Shown here one piece after another: positions 6,159 to 6,452 of a stretch of 6,452 bases of DNA. Origin of the DNA: Campylobacteraceae bacterium (lineage in GTDB: Bacteria > Campylobacterota > Campylobacteria > Campylobacterales > Sulfurospirillaceae); the NCBI GenBank assembly GCA_027040375.1, contig JALUMJ010000195.1:1-6452 (forward strand), written 5' to 3'. A program made the position numbers and the translations under genes. Under the pieces are notes generated by a model. That model was not told the DNA's origin. It did no database searches and saw only the letters and a program-made list of their open reading frames with translations. Within the stretch, counting starts at the first letter, position 1, and each line of letters starts with the position of its first letter.

Positions 6159-6452
6159 TAGTTTAAGGGCAATCCCAAAAATTGATAAAATTTTACAAGA
6201 AAAGTGTTTCGACAGGTGTAATCAAAAACTTCTTACAAAAATAACAAAAGAAAAAATTGAAACTTTAAGGGCAAATATAATCTCTAAAATAACCAAAAGT
6301 GTGGATTACAATAAATTGGTATGCGATATAGATGAAGCTTATGCGAAAGTATTTGAACCTTCCTTGAAGCCATTAATAAACGCAACAGGTGTGATTTTGC
6401 ACACAAATATGGGAAGAAGTCTTATAAGCGAAGATATGCTCAAAAGGGCAAT
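6151..6452 (+). CDS. selA: L-seryl-tRNA(Sec) selenium transferase (selenocysteine synthase), partial N-terminus
   Basis: The first 100 codons of selA; the gene continues beyond the right edge (the family is usually about 440-470 residues). SelA is a pyridoxal-phosphate enzyme that converts seryl-tRNA(Sec) to selenocysteinyl-tRNA(Sec) with selenophosphate, in the cytoplasm. Diagnostic sequence is LRAIPKIDKIL (5-15) in the N-terminal tRNA-binding domain and INATGVILHTNMGRS (76-90), the strongly conserved entry to the catalytic domain. The PLP-binding lysine lies outside the window. The ATG overlaps the response regulator stop by 8 bp, so selA is part of the sensor operon. Selenocysteine in these bacteria is used mainly in formate dehydrogenase and a few other redox enzymes, which agrees with the divergent FDH maturation genes. 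selB is a likely next gene but cannot be seen. Confidence 0.95.
   Translation, partial: MNNSLRAIPKIDKILQEKCFDRCNQKLLTKITKEKIETLRANIISKITKSVDYNKLVCDIDEAYAKVFEPSLKPLINATGVILHTNMGRSLISEDMLKRA

Noticed and set aside
1..6452. CRISPR arrays, tRNA or rRNA genes, insertion sequences, a SECIS element
   Set aside because: I found no direct-repeat array, cloverleaf-like segment, transposase or flanking terminal repeats. No in-frame UGA that would need a SECIS is visible, because the FDH catalytic gene is outside the window.

Overview
The window looks like chromosomal DNA from a Campylobacterota (epsilonproteobacterial) species, perhaps a Sulfurimonas-, Sulfurovum-, Sulfurospirillum- or Arcobacter-like organism. 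The reasons are the AT-rich, tightly overlapping genes, a cgcTATAAT-type promoter, a histidine kinase with the NIAHQWRQPL H-box common in that phylum, and the gene order of its formate dehydrogenase (FDH) accessory loci. The genus is inference only.

Left part, minus strand (positions 1-2589): an operon reading leftwards out of the window. Its genes are, in order, a large cytoplasmic multi-[4Fe-4S] protein, a TorD-family chaperone, and the first 29 codons of a small twin-arginine (Tat) signal protein. This order normally precedes the structural genes of a periplasmic molybdenum- or tungsten-dependent FDH, which would lie beyond position 1. The Fe-S protein and the chaperone share a TAATG stop/start. 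A 14-bp inverted repeat sits between the chaperone and the Tat gene.

Middle (2590-2729): a divergent control region of about 140 bp. It holds one probable promoter for each direction, each with a short dyad next to it, and a 9-bp direct repeat spaced 50 bp apart.

Right part, plus strand (2730-6452): an operon of four overlapping genes. They encode a periplasmic binding protein of the branched-chain amino acid/amide receptor type, a membrane sensor histidine kinase, a response regulator with a winged-helix output domain, and the start of selA (selenocysteine synthase), which is cut by the window edge. No ABC permease or ATPase gene lies among them, so the binding protein most likely works as the sensor's receptor and not in uptake.

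How it may fit together (inference): the three-gene sensory system is overlapped by selA and transcribed away from an FDH maturation operon. It could therefore detect a periplasmic signal relevant to formate metabolism and set the supply of both the FDH machinery and the selenocysteine that many FDH catalytic subunits need. The ligand and the target promoters cannot be read from the sequence.
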